Source: Sulfurovum sp. (lineage in GTDB: Bacteria > Campylobacterota > Campylobacteria > Campylobacterales > Sulfurovaceae). Taken from it: a stretch of DNA of 64,000 nucleotides. Under the pieces are notes generated by a model, which was given only the letters and a program-made list of their open reading frames with translations, had not been told where the DNA came from and made no database searches. Below are positions 1 to 7,916 of the stretch, one piece after another (the stretch's first letter is position 1; each line of letters begins with the position of its first letter). Made by a program: the position numbers and the translations under genes. The stretch is taken from positions 20,364-84,363 of the forward strand of contig JAUZSE010000021.1 of assembly GCA_030949725.1 (NCBI GenBank), written 5' to 3'.

Positions 1-1595
1 CGAGAAGTAAGTGAGGCATAATATGAGACATTTCATAAGAACTCAATGGATACTCAGGTGGCCAAGCGATTTCGTTCCAAACATCCACTTTTGGAGGTCT
101 TACACCTGCCTGTGCCGCTGCGTCACCTTTACCATTGACTGAAATGACATGCCAGTGGTGAAGTCCAACGCCACCTTTGTCACCAGCCATCGCACCACGA
201 AGAACAAATGGTAAGAATGCAGATCTAGCGATCATCCATCCACCTTTGTGACCTATTGGTCCTGCTCTCCAAATGTAGGTTGCGACTCTAGCACCTGCAT
301 CGATGAACATATCGTAAAGTTTTTCTACGATACGTTTTTCGATACGACATTCTTGGGCCACAAAATCAAGAGTATAAGGAGAATACATTTCAGCAATCAT
401 CGTGATGAAATCTTCGTAAGTATTTCCTTCAGGAATAGACTTGATATACTTCTTCTCAAGAAGTACTTCAAGATAATCTCTGTCTTGCATCAAACGATCC
501 CAGTTTACCCAGTTTTTTACAAAATTGTGGTTTACAAGATCTTCACCATTAAGTCCTTTTTCGTTAAGGATTCTGTTTGCAAGGTAGAGATAAAGTGCTG
601 TCTCTGTCCCTGGCCAACAAGGTACCCATAAATCTGCCATACCCGCAGAGTTAGAAAGTCTAGGATCCATAACAACAAGTTTAGCACCTTTTTTTACGTG
701 CTTCAGCAATACGCCCTGCTGCCTGTTGGAAGTAGTGACCTGCATCTGCTGCGTGAGAAGACTGAAGGAAGATCAACTTTGCATTTGCCCAATCAGGTGA
801 GTTTCTGTCATCGTTGGACCACTGAATAGTCCCTTGTCTAGCACCTGCAGAACAGATGTTAGTATGTGAATCATATCCGTCAAGACCCATAGAGTGTGGT
901 ATACGGTGACCGAAACCATTTTCATTTGGACGACCCACGTGATACATGATGGATTTTTTAGACATCTCATCACCCACTTTAAGCGTATCGTGCATTTTCT
1001 TACCGATCTTCGCCATCGCCGCGTCCCAAGTCGTTCTTACCCACTTACCTTCACCTCTTTTAGAACCTGGAGCTCTCATTAAAGGGAAAGGTATTCTGTC
1101 TGGATCGTACATTTGTGACTGAGCTGCATAACCCTTCGCACAGTTTCTACCACGAGATCCTGAGTGAAGTGGATTACCCATATATTTACGAACGGCTAAT
1201 TGTCCACCTGCTTTATAGGTAGAAAGATCTACCCACGCAGTCAAACCACATGAAGCTTCACAGTTGGAACAGGCTGTGGGAACAAGCATATATTCTGTAG
1301 CTTTGATTCCATCAGGATTGTCTTCACTTTGTACACCATTTCTTAATGTACCACCACGTTTCCAGTCATGACCAGAAAGTTCCGTAAAGCTATCCCACTC
1401 TTCTAATGGTGGGTAAAAAGCAAGTGTTTCAGGTGTTGGGGTAAACTTTGTATTTGCCGCAGCTGGTGTTGCTGCTACCGTTTCAAATACACCAGCAGCA
1501 AGTGTTGCACCTGCTACAGAGTATGCTGTACCTTTAAGAAAAGATCTTCTACCTTCTATAAAAGAAGGATTTTCATTTTTCATTGATTTTGTCAT
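1..1595 (-). CDS. Molybdopterin oxidoreductase catalytic subunit, PsrA/TtrA/SoeA-like (partial, frameshifted)
   Basis: Catalytic subunit of a periplasmic complex iron-sulfur molybdoenzyme, probably acting on an inorganic sulfur compound. The ATG at 1595 follows a strong AAGGAG and gives a twin-arginine signal (RRSFLKG). Next come the 4Fe-4S cysteines (CSNCEASC then NCAKG) and HTNICSAGARQG, whose Cys sits where the family has the molybdenum ligand. The frame ends early at ARKKRC because of a 7-T run at 689-695; removing one base gives ARKKGAKLVVMDPR and an open frame to the window edge. It is last in a B-C-A operon, 10 nt after the NrfD gene. The C-terminus is outside the window. Family membership is clear; polysulfide, thiosulfate, tetrathionate or sulfite as substrate cannot be decided from sequence alone. 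Confidence 0.85.
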
Positions 1596-1605
1596 ATATA
1601 TCTCC

Positions 1606-2556
1606 TTAACTAAGCGGTAACATTTGTGGAATCTTAAGCCATACATCTTTTACAAAGAATAGCCCCACCAATGCTGCAAGTGCTGCAAATCTAAGCAGCG
1701 TCATATTTTCTGATTTCATGTAACTCATTCCTAAGAAGAATGGAATAATAAATCCAACTGTCATACCAAACCAAAACTCAACATTATAAGCTCCACCTGA
1801 GTGAACAAATTCTAAGATCGCTTCTGCTTCTGAAGATTTGAAGGAGAAGAAATACTCAGACATATACATCATAAAAGAGAAAAATACTGCAATCGTCAGT
1901 ACCAATGCCAAATCTTTTCTAGCTTCTTTAGACCAAGACCCAGATACAAAGATAAGCGCTGCAGAACCAGCCATAAGAGCTGCCCACATCATTTGCATAA
2001 CTTCAGTAGGTGCTTGCCATAACTCTCTAGCCGATGCCTGTGCCATGATAATCGCAGTATACGTAGTCACAGGAATCGCTAAAAATACCATAAATGGCAT
2101 GATTTTTTCATACACAGCTGAATTATTTCTCGCTGCGGCTGTTACTTTACATTTTTTGCCACCCAATGATGGGAATGCATCTGCAACACCAATCACCATA
2201 AGCACAGAAACAAGTCCTAAGAAAGTAGAAGCTAACCATGCACCAACAGTAATAGACGAAGTCCAGTGTGGATGTGTAAAGATATGAATCATTCTATAGG
2301 GTTGGTGTAAATCGATCAAAGTAAAGAATAAAAAGACATTAAGTGCTAAAAATGCTATGATTGGCATGATCCATCTTAAGTTAGGCATATCATCTTTTGA
2401 ATGTCTAAACCATAAAAATGCTGCCAAGAAGACAACACCCGTACCGATACTTTTTGCCCACATATTAACTGTGATTATACTACCCCAAACAATACCTTGA
2501 ATAGGCACATCAAGTGTGACAATCGCTTGTGTTGCGTGTATTGTACTTTCTACCAT
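1606..2556 (-). CDS. NrfD/PsrC-like quinone-interacting membrane subunit
   Basis: Integral membrane subunit that should exchange electrons between the quinone pool and the iron-sulfur subunit of the neighbouring molybdoenzyme. About 316 residues with eight or more hydrophobic segments and the NrfD-type layout. An ATG at 2580 is also open, but the ATG at 2556 has an AGGGAGGT ribosome site and lies one base after the stop of the upstream iron-sulfur gene, so I chose it. Its length is near the usual PsrC length. It lies between the iron-sulfur and molybdopterin subunit genes, which fixes its role in that complex. No haem-binding motif is evident. Confidence 0.88.
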   Translation of the reverse strand: MVESTIHATQAIVTLDVPIQGIVWGSIITVNMWAKSIGTGVVFLAAFLWFRHSKDDMPNLRWIMPIIAFLALNVFLFFTLIDLHQPYRMIHIFTHPHWTSSITVGAWLASTFLGLVSVLMVIGVADAFPSLGGKKCKVTAAARNNSAVYEKIMPFMVFLAIPVTTYTAIIMAQASARELWQAPTEVMQMMWAALMAGSAALIFVSGSWSKEARKDLALVLTIAVFFSFMMYMSEYFFSFKSSEAEAILEFVHSGGAYNVEFWFGMTVGFIIPFFLGMSYMKSENMTLLRFAALAALVGLFFVKDVWLKIPQMLPLS

Positions 2557-2557
2557 C

Positions 2558-3313
2558 TTAGTGACCTCCCTCTTCTTCATGTGACTCTGTAGCTGCAGCA
2601 GAGTTCATGAAACTTGTATTGTCAGGTTTTTCATGCCCAACAAATGGTGCTAAAAATCTATCTAAAATACCATGGTTCTTGTCCCCTACATGGTCTAAAT
2701 GTGTAATATTATTGAAAAGGTTATAGCCTTCAATTCTTTGGTGTGCTAGTGGGTTCAATGTTTGATTACCACCACCGACATAAAAGTGTGTTGGAGAAGT
2801 ATGTTTTTCAGGTTTACGTACTTGTACCGCACCTTTATGCTCCATAATATACAATGATATATTTGAGTGATCATCTTCAAGATCTCCAAAGATATTTGCT
2901 TCGACTGGACAGGCAACAACACAAGCAGGCATCATACCAGACTCAATACGGTGTGCACAATAGGTACATTTGTCCGCAGTATTTGTCTCTGGATCCATAT
3001 AGATCGCTCCATAAGGACAGGCCATCATACAACCTGCACATCCAATACATCTATCAGAGTCAATATTGACAATACCATTTTCCAAATAGTGTAATGCCGA
3101 TACTGGACAAATACGCTCACATGGTGCAGACTCACAGTGGTTACAACGTAAAGGTGTAAAAGATCTTCTTGTATCTGGGAATGTCCCTAGATCAATATAT
3201 TTTACACGTAAACGCCATGTACTAAGTGGTACTTCATTTTCCACTTTACAAGCAATCTCACAACCTTTACAACCCATACATAGGTTAAGGTCAACTAAAA
3301 AACCTAATTTCAT
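2558..3313 (-). CDS. 4Fe-4S ferredoxin-type electron transfer subunit, PsrB/TtrB-like
   Basis: Electron-transfer subunit of 251 residues carrying four cysteine clusters: CMGCKGCEIAC near the N-terminus, CNHCESAPCERIC around residue 57, CIGCAGCMMAC around 90, and CTYCAHRIESGMMPAC around 115. This is the standard four-cubane arrangement of PsrB/DmsB/NrfC proteins. No signal peptide is present, so it is presumably co-exported with the TAT-bearing catalytic subunit. ATG at 3313 is preceded by AAGGAGG. It is first in the iron-sulfur, NrfD, molybdopterin operon; this B-C-A order is the one known for ttrBCA rather than the usual psrABC. Confidence 0.9.
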   Translation of the reverse strand: MKLGFLVDLNLCMGCKGCEIACKVENEVPLSTWRLRVKYIDLGTFPDTRRSFTPLRCNHCESAPCERICPVSALHYLENGIVNIDSDRCIGCAGCMMACPYGAIYMDPETNTADKCTYCAHRIESGMMPACVVACPVEANIFGDLEDDHSNISLYIMEHKGAVQVRKPEKHTSPTHFYVGGGNQTLNPLAHQRIEGYNLFNNITHLDHVGDKNHGILDRFLAPFVGHEKPDNTSFMNSAAATESHEEEGGH

Positions 3314-3415
3314 GCTTCCTCCTTAAATTTAGCTATTCTTATAAAAAACTATAAAAACATATAATCTATTTTTTAGATTACGTTAAACGCATAGAATCAT
3401 ACTATAAAAGTTTGG

Positions 3416-3448
3416 ATTAAATAATGGTTATTTACCCCATTATTTAAT
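3416..3448. promoter_or_regulatory. 12-bp perfect inverted repeat upstream of the molybdoenzyme operon
   Basis: ATTAAATAATGG at 3416-3427 is exactly inverted at 3437-3448 with a 9-nt spacer. It lies about 100 bp upstream of the iron-sulfur subunit start and about 85 bp past the DUF302 gene stop, both on the minus strand. It is very AT-rich and not followed by a T-run in the minus direction, so an operator is more likely than an intrinsic terminator. No further function can be read from sequence. Confidence 0.5.
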
Positions 3449-3533
3449 GATATTTAACTATACTGTGCCATACCGCAATATATACATCAGTATAAGTGAT
3501 ATTATTTATATATAAATTCTATGTATATATGGA

Positions 3534-4451
3534 TTATTCTGCTGATTCTTCTATAATACTTTTCATCGTTGCTTGTGCCTTAGTGAGTATCTCTAGTATT
3601 TTTTTATCTTTTATGGCCAAAGAGGACGTAAGGTTTGCAATACTCAAGGTAACAATTTCAGTTTTATTGCTTCCTTTTTTGTGATAAATCACCATAGTAC
3701 AAGGAGCAAATGCTCCAGCTTCTGGTTTTTCTTTAGAAAGTTCATAAATAATCTTCAACTTACAAAGAGAATACGCATCATAAAACATATACTCTTCTTT
3801 TTTCTCTTCAAGTAGTACTTTATTGAAGTCAATATAATTAGCCACTATAAAACCTGTAGGCTTCATCTCACTCTCCATCATCATCATCATATCATCTCTA
3901 GCTTCCATAGCGTCTGCATCATCTACATCAAAACTATACATAGTATAAAGCTGCTTGTCTGTTGAAATATTTGTATAAGATAATGGACTCTCAACTGCCG
4001 CAGGTAATACTTTAACGATAGTCTCTCGTGTTAGCTTTTCAAGTTTAGCAAACAATGCATCTTTTTCTTTAATGATATTTTCTTGTGCTTTTGAGCTAAG
4101 AAATGCAATATAAAAATCATCCTCACCTTTACGCTGATACGTAGCAATAGAAAAGGGAGTAAAAATACCACTTTTTGAGTACTTAGGCACCAATGCTATA
4201 GATGTTTCATGATGATACACGGACATAAGGTTGTAACTGTTAAAAGTTGTAGCCTGAAATTGCTTCTGATAAGGACCATTCATATCTTGATTTTTAGCTA
4301 CGACATAGCCATTCATAGTCAAGCCATCCGCCAAAGTTTGTGCTGTAATCGCGTAATCTTTATTGGCTACTTTATAAAGTATAATATCTTCATTGGTTGC
4401 GGCAGTTGCGTAAGAGAGGAGAATGCTGAGTAGCACTATAATTTTTTTCAT
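3534..4451 (-). CDS. Exported tandem DUF302 protein
   Basis: About 305 residues with an N-terminal signal peptide (MKKIIVLLSILLSYATA). Two similar halves follow, each with the DUF302 pattern of a short F/Y-rich strand and a cytosolic-enzyme-like alpha/beta stretch (around residues 25-150 and 155-300). DUF302 proteins have no firm biochemical role but often neighbour sulfur-oxidation genes in Campylobacterota. The ORF opens at 4475, but ATG 4451 has AAGGA at the right distance. A promoter with a TTTACA direct repeat lies just upstream. It is flanked by the DsrE gene and the molybdoenzyme operon, which supports a sulfur-metabolism role by inference. Confidence 0.7.
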   Translation of the reverse strand: MKKIIVLLSILLSYATAATNEDIILYKVANKDYAITAQTLADGLTMNGYVVAKNQDMNGPYQKQFQATTFNSYNLMSVYHHETSIALVPKYSKSGIFTPFSIATYQRKGEDDFYIAFLSSKAQENIIKEKDALFAKLEKLTRETIVKVLPAAVESPLSYTNISTDKQLYTMYSFDVDDADAMEARDDMMMMMESEMKPTGFIVANYIDFNKVLLEEKKEEYMFYDAYSLCKLKIIYELSKEKPEAGAFAPCTMVIYHKKGSNKTEIVTLSIANLTSSLAIKDKKILEILTKAQATMKSIIEESAE

Positions 4452-4477
4452 GTATCTATCCTTTTTTTGATACAATG

Positions 4478-4509
4478 ACTATAGCAAATAAGTGTAAAGA
4501 ATATGTAAA
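4478..4509 (-). promoter_or_regulatory. Promoter with TTTACA direct repeat (DUF302 gene)
   Basis: Read on the minus strand: TTTACA (4509-4504), N5, TTTACA (4498-4493), 9 bp, then TATAGT (4483-4478) as a -10 box preceded by TTTGC. The ATG is about 27 bp further on. The 11-bp period and the overlap with the -35 region match operators of OmpR/PhoB-family activators. The same layout is found before soxX and before the DsrE gene at 15114. Confidence 0.65.
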
Positions 4510-4511
4510 TA

Positions 4512-4950
4512 CTAGGGTTGTGTGTAGCTATACCCTTGTAATTTTCTCTCTATTATCTCTACAATACCTGCTGTAGCGAATCCTATATCATCAAGTAAAT
4601 CTTTTTTTATCTATATGTAGTGTTTTCATTGTGTTTCCACAAGCTATAAATTCTACGTCATATGTCATCAGTGCTTCTATACGTTTACGTATCTCTGCAT
4701 CACCTTTTTTGAGTAAAGACTTCAGACCCTGCCCATACGCAACGATAACCACTTCTGTGTTTTCAAGTCCATAAAACTTTAGTACATTATTGACAGTACT
4801 GATAATACGGTTCACTTCTTTAGCATCTGAACTTGCAATAGAAAAAATCAATTGCCTAGGATTGTCCATAGCTGGCTTTGGGTCAGCAAACTCTGTTTCT
4901 GCAAACCCCATACTGCACAATAATACAAATGCCATGAGTATTTTTTTCAT
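4512..4950 (-). CDS. Exported DsrE-family protein (frameshifted)
   Basis: DsrE/DsrF-like small protein with a signal peptide (MKKILMAFVLLCSMGFA). DsrE-fold proteins in this setting are candidate sulfur carriers or sulfur-binding proteins; here the conserved Cys is in EFIACGNTMK. The uncorrected frame ends with KKRFT at 4591, but a 7-T run at 4602-4608 carries one base too many; removing it gives DKKDLLDDIGFATAGIVEII and a stop at 4512, the normal family C-terminus. It overlaps the stop of the upstream thioredoxin domain by ATGA, so it is translationally coupled. It is a paralogue of the intact gene at 15114. Confidence 0.75.
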
Positions 4951-6223
4951 TTTTTACCTTTTTTCTGAATTTTAGCTTTTACTTCCCCTAGTATAACAAG
5001 AAAATCTTCTTTGTTCCATGCGCCAGGAATGTTACTTATAAGCTTAGAATTTTTATCGATAAAAATAAAGCTTGGCGTTAAACTCACCTTTAAACCAAGA
5101 GGTGTTTTTGTAGTAGATAGATCTATTTCAACGCAGACGAAGTCTTTTTCTAAAGCGCTTATCACATCTTCTTCTATCATCGTAGCTGCATCCATTTTTT
5201 TACAAAAACGACACTCTTTTGTCATTACTTTTATCATAATAATCTTATCTTCTTTTTTTGCTTTTTTAATGCTTTAGTAAAATCTATATACTCAATACCT
5301 TGTTCTTCAGTACTCTCTTCTTCATACATTTCAAGCTCTCTAAATGCTTCAAATACATTTCTACTATGCAAGACATCATAAAGTTTCATATCTTTATACT
5401 CTAGCATCACTACATGTTTCGTAATCTCATCTATACCCACATCATTTTCTAAAGCTTCTAAAATTTGTTTTTTCATCTTGCTAAGATAGCTTTTAAAACC
5501 CTGCGTAGCATTAGCATCTGTTGCATACCCATGTCCACCTACTATGACTTTAGCATGCAAGTCATCTATCAAATCTAAAGCTTTAAGCGAACCTATGATG
5601 GAACCATCACGCAAAGAACTTAGCCTGTCATTAAAAACCACATCACCTGCAAAGACTATCTGTTCACTAGCCATATAGACAATAAGATCACCCTCAGTAT
5701 GTGCCTTGTCTACCATCTGTTTTATTTCAAATGTTTTATCTGAAACCTTTAGTGTAAGATTACTATCTACTATAGTGTCTAGTTCTACAATCTTTGTTTT
5801 ACCATAAATTGCTTTGCCTAAAGCACGTTGCATTCTCGTTTCCATACCTGTTACAACATTTTGCTCATACGTCCTTGGACCTATCAACAAAGCGCCTTTA
5901 CTTTTATAAAAGTTATTGCCTAACCAATGATCATCATGGTCATGGGTATTAATCACATATTTTACAGGGAGTTTTGCAATTTTTTGCATTTCATTATAGG
6001 CTTGAGAAGCATAAGAAAAAGTAGGGCCACTGTCAATGACAACGAACCCTTCTTTTGTTTGGACAAAACATGTGTTTACCATATTACCGCCATTTTCTTT
6101 GCTTATGTTTTCAGGTGCTCCAAAAAAACAGTAAACATCTTTAGCAAGTTCTACAGGCTTTAAGTGATACTCATAAGCCTGTAGAGTCAAAAATGACACA
6201 CATAAAACAATCATGTTTTTCAT
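4947..6223 (-). CDS. Metallo-beta-lactamase fold hydrolase fused to a thioredoxin domain (frameshifted)
   Basis: Periplasmic fusion protein. Residues 1-16 form a signal peptide; residues 20-300 are an MBL-fold domain with the metal motif NTHDHDDH plus later HTEGD, FAGD and GGHGY ligands, related to SoxH-like hydrolases. The uncorrected frame runs out at KKKIRLL (5234), and a separate frame from 5237 encodes a thioredoxin fold with CRFC that lacks its first strand. Adding one A to the 6-base run at 5262-5267 gives FTKALKKAKKEDKIIMIKV, restoring a complete thioredoxin N-terminus in frame with the MBL domain. I therefore annotate one gene. It sits 9 nt after the porin and overlaps the DsrE gene. 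Thiol/persulfide chemistry in sulfur oxidation is inferred. Confidence 0.72.
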
Positions 6224-6232
6224 AACTTCATC

Positions 6233-7762
6233 CTAGAAAAGGTAGTTAAATTCTAAACGAAATTCATCATATGACCAATCTGCCTTATAATCCGTAAGAC
6301 TACCCACTTTAAAAGTCTTATCATCCGCAGATACATGACCATAACGCATTCTCATTTGAAGGTCTTTTGTAATGTTGGTCCATGTATCAATATGGATTAC
6401 ATTAGAATCTGAAGGAACTGCTTTATTATCATCAAAATCCTGCATTGCGTAACGGATACTTGCTTTCCATGTAGGATTAAATTTATACACTGCTCTTAGC
6501 ATGATGGTTTCAGTGTTTGCAAACCAGTTATATTGTGCCATTGCTCTGGTAAATCCACCGGTAGGGAATCCTCTCCAAGGTGCAATAATATCTGCTTCAT
6601 CCGCAACTTTAGAGTAACCCAATCTAAAGAAACCTTTCTTCTCTGGCATCAAAATATCTAATCTCGCATTGAAAAGGTTTGTATCTAGTGAACCGTTTAC
6701 ACTTGGGTCATATCCTGCGAGAGAACCACCTAGTGCATTACTATCACCCGCAACCACTCCTCCACCATCATCCATCTGCATAAAGTGACGAATTCCTGGT
6801 CTTACTGCCCATCCTGAATCAAAAAGAGGAATCTTGTAATGTGCTTCAATAACAAAATCTTTCACTACCCCAGGAATCTGTAAATAACTTCCTGTTAATT
6901 TCAAATTTTTAATGTACTTAGTGCTAATATCAGCAAGATACATGTCATGATTAGGATCTTCACCCGCGGCGACAAAGTTATTATAATTTAAGCCTCTATG
7001 TTTACCTGCATCATCATTGTTATTCCAAGATTCACCGTTTGCATCTTTAAACGTAATGACATCATGCGCATCTTCATGATCTCTCAATTTTTGTGCACCA
7101 AACCAAGCTAAACGTACCGTTGTCTTAGGTGCTATTTTAATTGCGGCAGTCACACCATCAAAGGTATTTGGAATCATTTTAGTATCATTGGAAGCTGTAA
7201 AAACAGATTCAAACAATTGACGACCAACTTTAACATCTACTGTACCATTGTTATATTCTAAAAATGCTTGACCTAGCGCATGTATACCATAACTACCACC
7301 TTGTTTAACTTTGAAGCGACTGAACGTGTCTTTACCTGCTTTAACCCTTCCTATATCTGCATCATCTGCTCTCCAAAACTCTGGATTTAACGACCCATAG
7401 TACCCCATAGTAAAACTAAAATGGTTTAATGCAGCTGACTTATAGATAAGGCTTCCACCTATACCCATACTTTTAGCACCATCATTGTTTGCACCATCTG
7501 CTGCCCATTCCCAATAAAATGTATTTGTTCTTAATCGACCATAAAAAACACCCTCAGAAAACATATCATGTATATTATCTGCTGTTCCTGGCAAAACATT
7601 ATAATTTAGTGTCATATTTCCATTTAACGTTCTTTTTGGCTTATCAGACACAATCTTCGCTGGCTCTATTTCTTCTTTTATATCTCCACCAGCCATCAAT
7701 CCTGTATTCATAAGCAGGACTGCTGATGTAATAATTCCTAATTTTATTCTTTCCTTGTTCAT
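6233..7762 (-). CDS. Outer-membrane porin (OprD/Campylobacterota type)
   Basis: A 509-residue protein with an N-terminal signal peptide (cleavage near LMAGG), many amphipathic alternating strands, and a C-terminal FNYLF ending with the terminal Phe typical of outer-membrane beta-barrels. Size and composition fit the OprD-like porins common in Sulfurovum and Sulfurimonas. It lies between soxB and the MBL/thioredoxin gene on the same strand, so it may serve uptake of an anionic sulfur compound; that is inference from position. A 7-bp palindrome lies about 60 bp upstream of the ATG. Confidence 0.8.
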   Translation of the reverse strand: MNKERIKLGIITSAVLLMNTGLMAGGDIKEEIEPAKIVSDKPKRTLNGNMTLNYNVLPGTADNIHDMFSEGVFYGRLRTNTFYWEWAADGANNDGAKSMGIGGSLIYKSAALNHFSFTMGYYGSLNPEFWRADDADIGRVKAGKDTFSRFKVKQGGSYGIHALGQAFLEYNNGTVDVKVGRQLFESVFTASNDTKMIPNTFDGVTAAIKIAPKTTVRLAWFGAQKLRDHEDAHDVITFKDANGESWNNNDDAGKHRGLNYNNFVAAGEDPNHDMYLADISTKYIKNLKLTGSYLQIPGVVKDFVIEAHYKIPLFDSGWAVRPGIRHFMQMDDGGGVVAGDSNALGGSLAGYDPSVNGSLDTNLFNARLDILMPEKKGFFRLGYSKVADEADIIAPWRGFPTGGFTRAMAQYNWFANTETIMLRAVYKFNPTWKASIRYAMQDFDDNKAVPSDSNVIHIDTWTNITKDLQMRMRYGHVSADDKTFKVGSLTDYKADWSYDEFRLEFNYLF

Positions 7763-7820
7763 TATGAACCCCTTTATTATTTTTTGTATTAACCATTTAA
7801 TTTTTGTGCGTTATAATAAA

Positions 7821-7839
7821 TTGTGATTCTACATCACAA
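7821..7839. promoter_or_regulatory. Palindrome TTGTGAT-N5-ATCACAA upstream of porin
   Basis: Perfect 7-bp inverted repeat with a 5-nt spacer, in the gap between soxB (stop 7917) and the porin (start 7762). The half-sites resemble Crp/Fnr half-sites (TGTGA / TCACA), but the spacing between them is 7 rather than 6. It could be an operator for the porin operon or part of the end of the sox transcript. Confidence 0.4.
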
Positions 7840-7916
7840 CCATGGGTGCCCCGCCTCCAGAACAAAAGAGACCAACAATGTATTCAAACAAAGAGACGAG
7901 GCACGGTTTTACATAC

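Noticed and set aside
689..695. Programmed ribosomal frameshifting at A-AAA-AAG-type runs
   Set aside because: The correction needed in most cases is skipping one base, opposite to the usual minus-one slippage. The same defect recurs in unrelated genes, so sequence error is simpler.
3496..3684. Plus-strand frame of 62 codons over the end of the DUF302 gene
   Set aside because: It lies opposite a well-supported gene with signal peptide and ribosome site and shows no protein-like features.
7846..7916. Possible soxB terminator formed by GTGCC / GGCAC and CCTC / GAGG segments
   Set aside because: The arms pair only with several mismatches and unequal gaps, and no T-run follows on the minus strand, so I did not annotate it.
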